Positions 1 through 6,264 of a stretch of DNA of 15,349 nucleotides are shown piece after piece; position 1 is the first letter of the stretch, and each line of letters opens with the position of its first letter. The notes under the pieces are model-generated. The model was not told the origin of the DNA and searched no databases. It worked only from the letters and a program-made list of their open reading frames with translations. Made by a program: the position numbers and the translations under genes. This stretch comes from VFJZ01 sp038321545 (GTDB lineage Bacteria > Actinomycetota > Thermoleophilia > Gaiellales > F1-60-MAGs149): contig JBBQFB010000086.1 of the NCBI GenBank assembly GCA_038321545.1, forward strand, positions 1 to 15,349, given 5' to 3'.

Positions 1-819
1 CTGGCCGTCGATGCAGGTGACCGTGCCGCCGCCGACCCAGATCGCGCCGTCGTCGTCCTGCGAGATGTGCGCGCGGCCGGCGCGGCCGAGCACCGTGCCC
101 TGACGGGCGACGTACGGCGCGGTGGCACGACCGCTGCCGACTAACCACTGCGCGAGCGAGGCGTTCAGGCTGCCAGTGACCGGGTCCTCGACGATGGCGC
201 CGTCCTTCGGGAAGAAGCCGCGCACCTCGAACGCCTCGGGCGAGCCGGCCGGGAACGGACCGACAAGGCCGATGTCCTGGTCGATGAAGCTCGGCCGGAC
301 GGCGAGCACCTCCTCTGCGCTGCCGAGCAGCACGGCGATCCAGCCGGGACCGTTGTCGGCCCACGCGACGTCGACGATGGCCGTCCGGTCGATACCGACC
401 GCGTAGGCGATCTGCAGCACGAGGTCCTCGTCGACCGGGCCCGAGCGGACGACCGGCGGCGCCTGGAAGGCGAGGCCGTCGGCCGACCGCCGCACGGGCA
501 CCAGGCCGGCGCCGCACTCCTGCACGATCACGTCGTCGCGCTTCGGCGTTTTCTCGGCCTGCAGCCACGCGTGGCACGTACCGAGCGTGGGGTGGCCGGC
601 GAACGGCAGCTCCAGCACCGGCGTGAAGATGCGCACCAGGTAGTCGGCCTCGGCCTGCGTCGGGGGCAGCACGAATGTCGTCTCGGACAGGTTCGTCCAG
701 TTCGCGAACTGCTGCATCTCGGCCGTCGTGAGCCCGCTGCCGTCGAGGACGACCGCCACGGGGTTGCCCGCGTACGGCGTCGTCGTGAAGACGTCGACCT
801 GGGTGAACGGCCGGAGCAC
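1..819 (-). CDS. PhzF-family isomerase, C-terminus cut by the window edge
   Basis: Reading the minus strand from a GTG at 819 gives 273 open codons with no stop before the edge. The N-terminus matches PhzF proteins: LRPFTQVDVFTTTPYAGNP, then NLSET with the family's catalytic Glu at residue 46, then PFAGHPTLG near residue 80, and EDPVTGSLNASLAQWL in the second half. PhzF-like enzymes are diaminopimelate-epimerase-fold isomerases; the namesake acts on trans-2,3-dihydro-3-hydroxyanthranilate in phenazine synthesis, but most genomic homologues have unknown substrates and no phenazine genes are seen here. Family length is about 260-300 residues, so only a short tail is missing. The GTG is chosen because the conserved strand begins immediately after it; no good ribosome-binding site precedes it. 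The gene is divergent from the methyltransferase at 887. Family assignment is firm, substrate unknown. Confidence 0.9.
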   Translation of the reverse strand, partial: MLRPFTQVDVFTTTPYAGNPVAVVLDGSGLTTAEMQQFANWTNLSETTFVLPPTQAEADYLVRIFTPVLELPFAGHPTLGTCHAWLQAEKTPKRDDVIVQECGAGLVPVRRSADGLAFQAPPVVRSGPVDEDLVLQIAYAVGIDRTAIVDVAWADNGPGWIAVLLGSAEEVLAVRPSFIDQDIGLVGPFPAGSPEAFEVRGFFPKDGAIVEDPVTGSLNASLAQWLVGSGRATAPYVARQGTVLGRAGRAHISQDDDGAIWVGGGTVTCIDGQ

Positions 820-886
820 GTCGGCAGTCTGCCATGCCCGCGCGGAACTTCGCGGTAGCGTTCGGCGACCAGCGATCGGAGGTGAC

Positions 887-1825
887 ATGTCCCGCAGCGA
901 CCGACTGCCGCAGGCCGACGGAGGGATCTTCCTCACCGACGGCGGCCTCGAGACCGTGCTGATCTTCCACCAGGGCATCGACCTGCCGGGCTTCGCGGCC
1001 TTTCCGTTGCTCGAGGATGAAGCCGGCCGGGCGCAGCTGCGCGCGTACTACGAGCCGTTCCTGGCGCTGGCCCGCGAGCGCGGTACCGGATTCGTGCTGA
1101 CCTCCCCGACGTGGCGCGCGAACCCCGACTGGGCCGCGACGCTGGGCTACGACGCCGAGACCCTCGCGCGCGTCAACCGTCACTCCATCGAGCTGATGGA
1201 GCGGCTTCGCGAGGATGCCGGCGCCAGCCGGCCGATCCTGATCGAGGGGCTGCTCGGGCCGCGCAGCGACGGCTACGCACCGGCCGCGACGATGTCTGCC
1301 CGGGACGCCGAGCGCTACCACGCCGTGCAGCTGCGCGTGCTCGCCGACACTCCCGCCGACCTCGCGGCGGCGGTCACCCTCACGTACGCGGAGGAGGCGA
1401 TCGGGATCGTGCATGCCGCGCAGAAGGCAGGGCTGCCCTCGGTGATCTCGTTCACGCTCGAGACCGATGGCCGGCTGCCGAGCGGGCAGACGCTGGGCGC
1501 GGCGATCGAGCAGGTCGACGCGGAGACGGATGGCGCCTGCGCGTACTTCATGATCAACTGCGCGCACCCCACGCACTTCGCGGGTGCGCTGGACGAGAAC
1601 GGCGTCATTGGCGAGCGGGTGCGCGGGATCCGTGCGAACGCCTCGACCCGGAGCCATGCCGAGATGGACGCGGCCGAGGACCTCGACGACGGCGACCCGG
1701 CCGACCTGGCCGAGCGCTACGTCGGGCTCCGCGCGGCGCTGCCGAACCTGACCGTCTTGGGTGGCTGTTGCGGCACCGATATCCGCCACGTGCGGGCCAT
1801 CGCCGAGGCCTTCGCGGCCGTCTGA
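887..1825 (+). CDS. mmuM: Homocysteine S-methyltransferase (MmuM/BHMT-like)
   Basis: A 312-residue cytoplasmic enzyme of the zinc-dependent homocysteine S-methyltransferase family, which makes methionine from homocysteine using S-methylmethionine, S-adenosylmethionine or betaine-type donors. It opens with LTDGGLETVLIF (compare the family's D-G-G/A-x-x-T/E-x-L) and carries the three zinc-ligand cysteines: Cys225 in MINCAHP and Cys294/Cys295 in LGGCCGTD. Length is normal for the stand-alone family and far shorter than MetH. The ATG at 887 is preceded by GGAGGTGA at 879-886, so it is preferred over longer in-frame starts that would overlap the divergent PhzF gene. Which methyl donor is used cannot be told from sequence; the symbol is by similarity only. 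A hairpin at 1830-1862 follows the stop. Confidence 0.88.
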   Translation: MSRSDRLPQADGGIFLTDGGLETVLIFHQGIDLPGFAAFPLLEDEAGRAQLRAYYEPFLALARERGTGFVLTSPTWRANPDWAATLGYDAETLARVNRHSIELMERLREDAGASRPILIEGLLGPRSDGYAPAATMSARDAERYHAVQLRVLADTPADLAAAVTLTYAEEAIGIVHAAQKAGLPSVISFTLETDGRLPSGQTLGAAIEQVDAETDGACAYFMINCAHPTHFAGALDENGVIGERVRGIRANASTRSHAEMDAAEDLDDGDPADLAERYVGLRAALPNLTVLGGCCGTDIRHVRAIAEAFAAV

Positions 1826-1829
1826 TTCG

Positions 1830-1862
1830 ACCGGAAACTCCGGCTAACGGCGGCATTCCGGT
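1830..1862 (+). terminator. Hairpin after the methyltransferase gene, candidate terminator
   Basis: Seven-base perfect arms ACCGGAA (1830-1836) and TTCCGGT (1856-1862) enclose a 19-nt loop that can form an inner CCG/CGG stem. It begins 4 nt after the stop codon. There is no T-run, so the intrinsic terminator role is inferred from position and the general weakness of U-tracts in high-GC actinobacteria. Confidence 0.45.
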
Positions 1863-1889
1863 GATCCATCGGGCATGATGTGAGGGTCG

Positions 1890-1963
1890 GGTGTCCCGCC
1901 GGGACACCGAGGTCGTACGCAAGCGCGCTTCGAGCGCGTCACTCCCGTCCAGTACGTCGGGAG
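1890..1963 (+). promoter_or_regulatory. Three consecutive stem-loops in the 5' leader of the DEAD-box helicase
   Basis: Three hairpins lie back to back upstream of the helicase start. (1) GGTGTCCC (1890-1897) pairs with GGGACACC (1901-1908) around a 3-nt loop. (2) GCGCGCT (1923-1929) pairs with AGCGCGT (1933-1939), including one G-U. (3) CTCCCG (1942-1947) pairs with CGGGAG (1958-1963). The remaining 37 nt to the TTG start hold a GAAAGA ribosome-binding site at 1991-1996. Long structured leaders are known for cold-shock DEAD-box helicase mRNAs in other bacteria, so a leader that controls translation or is itself a helicase target is plausible. A CATGAT at 1874-1879 could be the -10 element, but no matching -35 was found. 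Confidence 0.5.
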
Positions 1964-2000
1964 AGCGGAGGCGGCCAGCCCGCACGATCAGAAAGACCAT

Positions 2001-3368
2001 TTGAGCTCGACAAGTACGACTACACCCCTGCGCCATGCAGGGACCACCAGCCCTACCGGAACATCGTTCGAAGCCCTCGGAGTACCACCCGCACTGATCG
2101 CAGTGCTCGCTGACCGGGGCATCACCGAGCCGTTCCCGATCCAGATCGCAACGTTGCCCGACGCCCTCGCCGGCCGGGACATCCTGGGCCGCGGCCGCAC
2201 CGGCAGCGGCAAGACGATCGCCTTCGGCCTGCCGATGGTGGCGCGCCTCGCGGCGACCGCCAAGGACAACCCGCGCAAGGCCAGCCGTCCCCGGGCACTC
2301 GTGCTCGTCCCGACGCGCGAGCTCGCCAACCAAGTGAGCGAGAGCATCGGGCCGCTCGCGGCCGCGCTGGGCATGCGCGTCACCACCGTCTTCGGTGGCG
2401 TCTCGCAGGGCCGCCAGGTCGCCGCGCTCCGCGGCGGCATCGACATCCTCGTCGCCTGCCCGGGCCGGCTCGAGGATCTCGCCAGCCAGCGCGAGTGCTT
2501 CCTCGACCGCGTCGAGGTGACGGTGCTCGACGAGGCCGACCACATGGCTGACATCGGGTTCCTTCCCGCCGTCAAGCGGCTGCTCGACAAGACGCCGGCC
2601 GGCACGCAGCGGCTGCTCTTCTCGGCGACGCTCGACAATGGCGTCGACGTGATCGCGAAGCGCTACCTGCGCAACCCGGTCACGCACTCCGTCGACGCGG
2701 TGGAGGCGCCCGTCGCCGTCATGGTGCACCACGTGTTCGCCGTCGGCTCGACGGACAAGCCCGCCGTCGTCAAGGAGCTCGCATCGGGCTCCGGGCGCAG
2801 CCTGCTGTTCACGCGCACCAAGCACTCGGCCAAGAAGCTCGCCAGGCAGCTCACCGCCGCCGGCGTGCCAGCGGTCGAGCTGCACGGCAACCTCTCGCAG
2901 AACGCGCGCGAGCGCAACCTCGAGGCGTTCACGTCAGGTGGCGTGCAGGTGCTCGTCGCGACCGACATCGCCGCTCGCGGCATCCACGTCGACGACATCG
3001 AACTCGTCGTCCACGTCGATCCGCCGTCCGAGCACAAGGCGTACCTGCACCGCTCGGGCCGCACCGCGCGCGCCGGAGCCGGTGGCACCGTCGTGACCCT
3101 GATGCTGCCCGAGCAGCGCGGCGACGTCCGCACGCTCGCGCGGTTGGCCGGCATCTCGCCGACCACCACCAGTGTCACGCCGGGCTCCGAGCACATCCTG
3201 GCCCTCACCGGCCCGCCGGCGCCGTACGTGACGCCGGCTCCGGAGGCGCCCACCGCCGCGCGCGGCTCATCCCGTGGCTCGTCGCGTGGCACCCGCTCCG
3301 GCGGGGCCTCGTCTGCCGCCCGCCCGGCCGCCTGGAGCGGCTCGCGCGGTCGCGGACGCCGCGGCTGA
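2001..3368 (+). CDS. DEAD-box ATP-dependent RNA helicase
   Basis: A 455-residue helicase that unwinds RNA duplexes using ATP, typically in ribosome assembly, mRNA turnover or cold adaptation. All core motifs are visible: aromatic F plus Q motif FPIQ (45-48), motif I GRTGSGKT (65-72), Ia PTRELAN (104-110), Ib PGR (154-156), DEAD (177-180), SAT (208-210), IV-region LLFTRTK (268-274), V TDIAARGIHVDD (321-332) and VI HRSGRTARAG (350-359). The last ~40 residues form a basic Ser/Gly/Arg-rich tail with RGSSRG-type repeats, probably an unstructured RNA-binding extension. The TTG start is chosen because no ATG or GTG in frame lies before the conserved Q-motif region and GAAAGA is spaced 4 nt upstream. 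RhlE/CsdA-type subfamily cannot be settled by eye. Confidence 0.95.
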   Translation: MSSTSTTTPLRHAGTTSPTGTSFEALGVPPALIAVLADRGITEPFPIQIATLPDALAGRDILGRGRTGSGKTIAFGLPMVARLAATAKDNPRKASRPRALVLVPTRELANQVSESIGPLAAALGMRVTTVFGGVSQGRQVAALRGGIDILVACPGRLEDLASQRECFLDRVEVTVLDEADHMADIGFLPAVKRLLDKTPAGTQRLLFSATLDNGVDVIAKRYLRNPVTHSVDAVEAPVAVMVHHVFAVGSTDKPAVVKELASGSGRSLLFTRTKHSAKKLARQLTAAGVPAVELHGNLSQNARERNLEAFTSGGVQVLVATDIAARGIHVDDIELVVHVDPPSEHKAYLHRSGRTARAGAGGTVVTLMLPEQRGDVRTLARLAGISPTTTSVTPGSEHILALTGPPAPYVTPAPEAPTAARGSSRGSSRGTRSGGASSAARPAAWSGSRGRGRRG

Positions 3369-3386
3369 CGCATCCTTGAGCGCGAA

Positions 3387-3419
3387 GGTCCGTTCTGGTG
3401 TTCTGCGCCGGAGCGGACC
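3387..3419 (+). terminator. Strong hairpin between convergent helicase and fur genes
   Basis: GGTCCG (3387-3392) pairs with CGGACC (3414-3419). Pairing continues inward to a 5-nt loop at 3401-3405, giving 14 consecutive pairs if three G-U pairs are allowed. Those G-U pairs exist only in RNA copied in the + direction (they become A-C mismatches on the other strand). The structure therefore fits helicase termination better than fur termination. No T-run follows. Confidence 0.6.
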
Positions 3420-3425
3420 GTCCGC

Positions 3426-3866
3426 CTACGTCCCGGCAGCCGCGCAGGCGGCGCAGAGACCCGTCAGCTGCAGCTCGCTGTGCTCGACGGAGAAGCCGAC
3501 TGCGACGGCCGCCGCACGCGCACCCGACATCGGCACGGTGGCCTGGAGGTCGATGATCGCGTCGCACGACCGGCACAGCAGGTGGTGGTGCGCGGTCGTC
3601 TTCGTGTCGAACAGCGCGGCGCCGCGCGGTGTGCTGACGCGCCGGATCAGCCCGAGGTCGGCGAGCAGGTCGAGCGTGGCGTACACGGTGGCCGGCGAGA
3701 GGCCGGGCGTTCGCGTGACGAGATCGCTGTGGACCTGCTCCGCCGTCAGGTGCCCGTCCTGCTTGCAGAGGTGCCGGTAGACCGTCAGGCGCGGTGCCGT
3801 CACGCGATGCCCGTGGGTGCGGAGGGCCTCGATCAGCTGCAGGTCGGCGGTGGCGTCGTCGCGCAC
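3426..3866 (-). CDS. Fur-family metal-responsive transcriptional repressor
   Basis: A 146-residue winged-helix regulator. The N-terminal DNA-binding domain contains HGHRVTAPRLTVYRHL (18-33), HLTAEQVHSDL (39-49) and recognition helix SPATVYATLDLLADLGL (57-73). The dimerisation/metal domain contains HHHLLCRSC (93-101) and LCAAC (137-141), i.e. the two CxxC pairs that hold structural zinc in Fur proteins. Whether it senses iron (Fur), zinc (Zur), manganese or peroxide (PerR) is not determined. The reading frame stays open to a GTG at 3908, but GTG 3866 is preferred. It gives standard family length, and a near-consensus -10 (TACAAT, minus strand, 3896-3901) lies between the two, so a transcript from it would exclude the upstream GTG. 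It is divergent from a VIT/CCC1-like transporter, which points to control of metal handling. Confidence 0.9.
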   Translation of the reverse strand: MRDDATADLQLIEALRTHGHRVTAPRLTVYRHLCKQDGHLTAEQVHSDLVTRTPGLSPATVYATLDLLADLGLIRRVSTPRGAALFDTKTTAHHHLLCRSCDAIIDLQATVPMSGARAAAVAVGFSVEHSELQLTGLCAACAAAGT

Positions 3867-3890
3867 GAGGGGAGTGTACCCCGTAGGCGA

Positions 3891-3930
3891 CCCTAATTGT
3901 AGGGACACCTAACTTGAAACCACTACAAAT
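3891..3930. promoter_or_regulatory. Overlapping divergent promoters and dyad operator between fur and the VIT-like gene
   Basis: Two dyads cover this stretch. CCCTA (3891-3895) and TAGGG (3900-3904) flank ATTG. A wider imperfect pair is AATTGTAG (3895-3902) and CTACAAAT (3923-3930), matching at 7 of 8 positions with a 20-nt gap. A shorter TAGG-GACA-CCTA lies at 3901-3912. These overlap the minus-strand -10 TACAAT (3896-3901) of fur and the -35 TTGAAA (3914-3919) of the transporter. Autorepression by the Fur-family protein with joint control of the transporter is the natural reading. The sites do not closely match the E. coli Fur, PerR or Zur boxes I know; TAGG-N4-CCTA faintly resembles DtxR/MntR-type sites. 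Confidence 0.55.
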
Positions 3931-3942
3931 AGCCGTTACGGT
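3914..3942 (+). promoter_or_regulatory. Promoter of the VIT-like transporter, apparently leaderless
   Basis: A -35 TTGAAA (3914-3919) and a -10 TACGGT (3937-3942, fitting TAnnnT) are separated by 17 nt. Transcription should start about 7-8 nt downstream, which coincides with the ATG at 3950. No ribosome-binding site precedes this ATG. A TACAAA at 3924-3929 is an alternative -10. Confidence 0.6.
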
Positions 3943-3949
3943 CTCGCCT

Positions 3950-4474
3950 ATGAAGCCGCCGACGCTCCTCAGTCCCGGGCTCAAGATGGGTGCACGCGTG
4001 CGCGCAGCCGACTCGCGCGACCTGCAGCTGCGGGTCGTCCAGCCCGCACTGATCGGGCTCATCGACGGCACCATCTCGACCCTCGCACCCATGTTCGCGG
4101 CTGCCTACGTAGCGGGCTCGCGGGCCGCGTTGCTGGTCGGCCTGGCTTCGGCGCTGGGCGCGGCGATCTCGATGGGCCTGTCCGAGGGACTGTCCGACGA
4201 CGGCGCGCTGACCGGGCGCGGCGGCTCGCTGCGGCGCGGCCTGATCACCGGCGGGGCGACCTTCGTGGGCGGCTCGGCGCACGCGCTGCCGTTCCTGATC
4301 GCCAACCTCGACTCGGCGCTCGCGATCGCCTACCCGGTGGTCGCGATCGAGCTGGTCGTGATCGCGTGGATGCGGAAGCGCTTCCAGCGCGTCTCGCTGG
4401 TGCGGTCGATGATCCAGGTGACGCTGGGCGGCGCGGTCGTGATCGCCATCGGCGTCGCGCTCGGCACCGCCTGA
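3950..4474 (+). CDS. VIT1/CCC1-like membrane protein, probable Fe2+/Mn2+ transporter
   Basis: A 174-residue integral membrane protein with five predicted hydrophobic segments, roughly PALIGLIDGTISTLAPMF, ALLVGLASALGAAISMG, LITGGATFVGGSAHALPF, ALAIAYPVVAIELVVIAW and IQVTLGGAVVIAIGVALG. The first segment carries the family-like DG near a membrane helix, and helix 2 ends in an acidic SEGLSDD stretch. Five helices match the VIT/CCC1 fold, but the protein is shorter than typical members (about 230 residues) and lacks their cytoplasmic metal-binding insertion, so the family call is good rather than certain. VIT/CCC1 proteins move ferrous iron or manganese out of the cytosol. The ATG at 3950 is chosen over the in-frame TTG at 3914 because a promoter predicts transcription starting at that ATG. 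The neighbouring divergent Fur-family gene supports a metal role. Confidence 0.7.
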   Translation: MKPPTLLSPGLKMGARVRAADSRDLQLRVVQPALIGLIDGTISTLAPMFAAAYVAGSRAALLVGLASALGAAISMGLSEGLSDDGALTGRGGSLRRGLITGGATFVGGSAHALPFLIANLDSALAIAYPVVAIELVVIAWMRKRFQRVSLVRSMIQVTLGGAVVIAIGVALGTA

Positions 4475-4481
4475 GACCCGC

Positions 4482-4498
4482 TTCGACCTGAGGTCGAA
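4482..4498. repeat. Perfect dyad just after the VIT-like gene
   Basis: TTCGACC (4482-4488) and GGTCGAA (4492-4498) form perfect 7-bp arms around TGA. It starts 8 nt after the transporter stop and has no T-run. It could end transcription of that gene or be a protein-binding site for the downstream phosphate operon. Confidence 0.5.
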
Positions 4499-4653
4499 CT
4501 GGTGAAGGTCTGGTTCCCGCGCGGCGGCGGATGCCTGCAAATCGGCTGGTGAAGATCCGCGCACCCCAGATCGAGGTGGTGACGGCGACTCCACGATCTT
4601 CACCCCGGCGCATCCGTTCGCACACCCACGAGGTGCTTCCCGCTCCGTACGTT
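4499..4653 (+). promoter_or_regulatory. Repeat-rich control region of the phosphate operon with PHO-box-like half-sites
   Basis: The 216-bp gap between the transporter and the phosphate operon has no gene. CTGGTGAAGGTC (4499-4510) recurs as CTGGTGAAGATC (4546-4557, one mismatch), and GGTGAAGATC (4548-4557) is inverted as GATCTTCACC (4595-4604), a perfect 10-bp pair 37 nt apart. The unit CTTCACC at 4598 is followed at 11-nt steps by CGCATCC (4609) and GCACACC (4620). Actinobacterial PhoP boxes are 11-nt direct repeats with a GTTCACC-like core, so this could be a PhoP site, though the middle unit is poor. TACGTT at 4648-4653 is a candidate -10 lacking a good -35, as expected for an activator-dependent promoter. 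Confidence 0.45.
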
Positions 4654-4690
4654 GGCCTCAGTCCGGCGAGGGGCCGGTCAAGGAGGAAGC

Positions 4691-5350
4691 ATGCGATTAC
4701 ATCGTGGACGAGCGCTGGGCGCGCTCGCTGTTGCGTGCGGCCTTGCGGCCGTGATCGGCGCGACGCAGGCCGTTGGAGCCAGCCGATCGCCTGACGCGCG
4801 GCTGGCATCCAACGCCAAGCGCGTGAACGGCATCGCGGCGTCGCGCACGCCGACTGCGCTGAAGCTCGTGCCGCTGACCGGCAAGGGCGTCTTCCCGGCG
4901 GCGACGATCAACCCCGACGCCGGCAAGGGCCGCACCTACCGCGGTGTGTTCGCGACCGAGGGCACGGCGCCGACCGGCACCGACCCGGCCGTGCCGGCCA
5001 ATGTCTTCTTCGTCGGCGGCGGTATCACGCTGCCGTGGTCGAGCAAGGTGCTCGAGTCGGGCGACGCCGGAGTGGTGGGCGGCGGCCTCGAGCCCCCCGA
5101 CTGCGACGGCAGCTTCCAGGCTCCCACGGCCCCAGCGGGGATCCTCTGCATCTATCCCGGCTTCGCGGTCGGCGGCGATGTCGACACCGACGAAGCCGAC
5201 GTCGTGAATGTCCTGAAGAACGGCGAGGGCGCGTACGAGGCGACTCCGTACATCGTGTCGGGCGGCCATCTCGGCGTCCGGGTCGAGGTGCAGGCGGCCG
5301 CTCCGGGCCGCGTCAAGTTCTCGGCCACCTGGGCCTACACCGCTCCCTGA
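4691..5350 (+). CDS. Secreted protein of unknown function, first gene of the phosphate operon
   Basis: A 219-residue protein with a clear Sec signal peptide: basic MRLHRGR, a hydrophobic stretch ALGALAVACGLAAVIGA and a likely cleavage near AVGA/S at about residue 30. The mature part is Gly/Pro-rich, predicted mostly beta, with two cysteines (138 in DCDGS, 153 in LCIYPG) close enough to form a disulphide after export, and ends in KFSATWAYTAP. No transmembrane anchor or lipobox is seen, so it is probably released or periplasm/cell-wall located. I do not recognise a family. The ATG at 4691 has a near-perfect ribosome-binding site AAGGAGG at 4680-4686. It lies 34 nt upstream of pstS with no evident promoter between, so it is probably cotranscribed and possibly phosphate-regulated; any role in phosphate capture is inference from position. 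Confidence 0.8.
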   Translation: MRLHRGRALGALAVACGLAAVIGATQAVGASRSPDARLASNAKRVNGIAASRTPTALKLVPLTGKGVFPAATINPDAGKGRTYRGVFATEGTAPTGTDPAVPANVFFVGGGITLPWSSKVLESGDAGVVGGGLEPPDCDGSFQAPTAPAGILCIYPGFAVGGDVDTDEADVVNVLKNGEGAYEATPYIVSGGHLGVRVEVQAAAPGRVKFSATWAYTAP

Positions 5351-5384
5351 ACCGCTCACCGATCCGACGAGGAGAACACTACTC

Positions 5385-6200
5385 ATGAAGAAGCGCAATC
5401 TCATCCCGCTGGTCGCCGCGGCCGCTGTCATGGCAATCGCGCCGGCGTCCGGCTCCGCCGCCATCAAGACGGGCGGCTCGACCGGCCTGCAGCTGCTCGC
5501 GCAGAAGCTCGCGAACACCTACAAGGCCCAGCACGGCGTCAAGGTGACGGTCGCCGGTGGCGGCTCCGGCGCCGGCATCAAGGGTGCCGCCAGCGGCAAG
5601 TTCGACATCGGCGACTCGTCCCGCGACCCGGCCGCCACCGACGCGACCGGCCTCTGGTTCACGCCGGTCACCCGCGAGCCGTTCGTCGTGGTCGTCAACC
5701 CGAAGAACCCGGTCAAGACGCTCACGCAGGCCCAGGTCAAGTCCATCTTCCTCGGCCAGACGACCAAGTGGTCGCAGCTCGGCTGGAGCAAGGGCGGGGC
5801 CATCAAGGTCTACTCGCGCGTCGGCACTTCCGGCACGCTGGCCACGTTCCAGAAGCTGTTTCTGGACGGCTCCAAGGTGACCTCCTCGGCCGTGCAGCTG
5901 GCATCGAACGGGCTCGATCGCTCGAGCGTCGCCGGCAACAAGAACGGCATCTCGTTCCTGACCTTCGCGTACACCGTCGGCACCAAGGTCGTGAAGCCGC
6001 TGAAGATCGGCGGCGTCGCCCCCACGCTGAAGAACGTCATCAACAAGTCGTACAAGTACTGGGGCTACCAGTACTTCGTCACGAAGGGCGCGCCGTCCGG
6101 TGCCGTCGCCACCTACATCTCGTGGGTGCGGTCGTCGAAGGGCGCAACCGTGATCAAGCGCTACGCGCTCCCGACCAAGGACGCGGTCAAGAAGACCTGA
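5385..6200 (+). CDS. pstS: PstS, phosphate-binding protein of the Pst ABC transporter
   Basis: A 271-residue exported substrate-binding protein. Signal peptide MKKRNLIPLVAAAAVMAIAP ends near ASGSAA (about residue 26). The mature N-terminus has GGSTGLQLLAQKLANTY, then VAGGGSGAGIKGAASGKFDIGDSSRDP, matching the phosphate-loop residues of PstS-like proteins (Ser/Thr at the first strand-helix turn, SGAG, and a D-S-R segment). Later come VVVNPKNPV, VKSIFLGQTTKWSQLG and GTSGTLATFQKLFL, all typical PstS landmarks. There is no lipobox cysteine, so membrane retention must come from another mechanism, perhaps an uncleaved or cell-wall-associated form. A GAGGAG-type ribosome-binding site lies near 5369-5374. 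It is followed by a very strong stem and then pstC. Confidence 0.93.
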   Translation: MKKRNLIPLVAAAAVMAIAPASGSAAIKTGGSTGLQLLAQKLANTYKAQHGVKVTVAGGGSGAGIKGAASGKFDIGDSSRDPAATDATGLWFTPVTREPFVVVVNPKNPVKTLTQAQVKSIFLGQTTKWSQLGWSKGGAIKVYSRVGTSGTLATFQKLFLDGSKVTSSAVQLASNGLDRSSVAGNKNGISFLTFAYTVGTKVVKPLKIGGVAPTLKNVINKSYKYWGYQYFVTKGAPSGAVATYISWVRSSKGATVIKRYALPTKDAVKKT

Positions 6201-6209
6201 GTGGGCGTC

Positions 6210-6242
6210 GCCGGCAGCGGGGCGCGACGCCCCGCTGCCGGC
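6210..6242 (+). repeat. Perfect 15-bp stem-loop between pstS and pstC
   Basis: The arms 6210-6224 and 6228-6242 are perfectly complementary across 15 bp (left arm begins GCCGGCAGCGGGGCG) with a CGA loop. It starts 9 nt after the pstS stop and ends 22 nt before the pstC ATG. No T-run follows. In many transporter operons such a stem protects the 3' end of the binding-protein mRNA or attenuates downstream transcription, giving excess binding protein over permease. That role is inferred here. Confidence 0.75.
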
Positions 6243-6264
6243 ATTCGACCTGCTCGACCCGCCC

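Noticed and set aside
728..886. N-terminal extension of the methyltransferase from 728
   Set aside because: It would overlap the PhzF gene on the other strand, and the ATG at 887 has a strong ribosome-binding site and is next to the conserved start.
1605..2885. 426-residue minus-strand open frame
   Set aside because: It crosses the end of the methyltransferase, the leader and half of the helicase. Its translation is Arg/Asp/His-rich low-complexity sequence typical of antisense frames in high-GC DNA.
3867..3908. Extended N-terminus of the Fur protein from GTG 3908
   Set aside because: It would place the start upstream of the predicted transcript start and add residues not typical of the family.
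3914..3949. TTG 3914 as start of the VIT-like protein
   Set aside because: The TTG is the first half of a -35 element with a well-spaced -10 downstream, and the extra residues are not membrane-protein-like.
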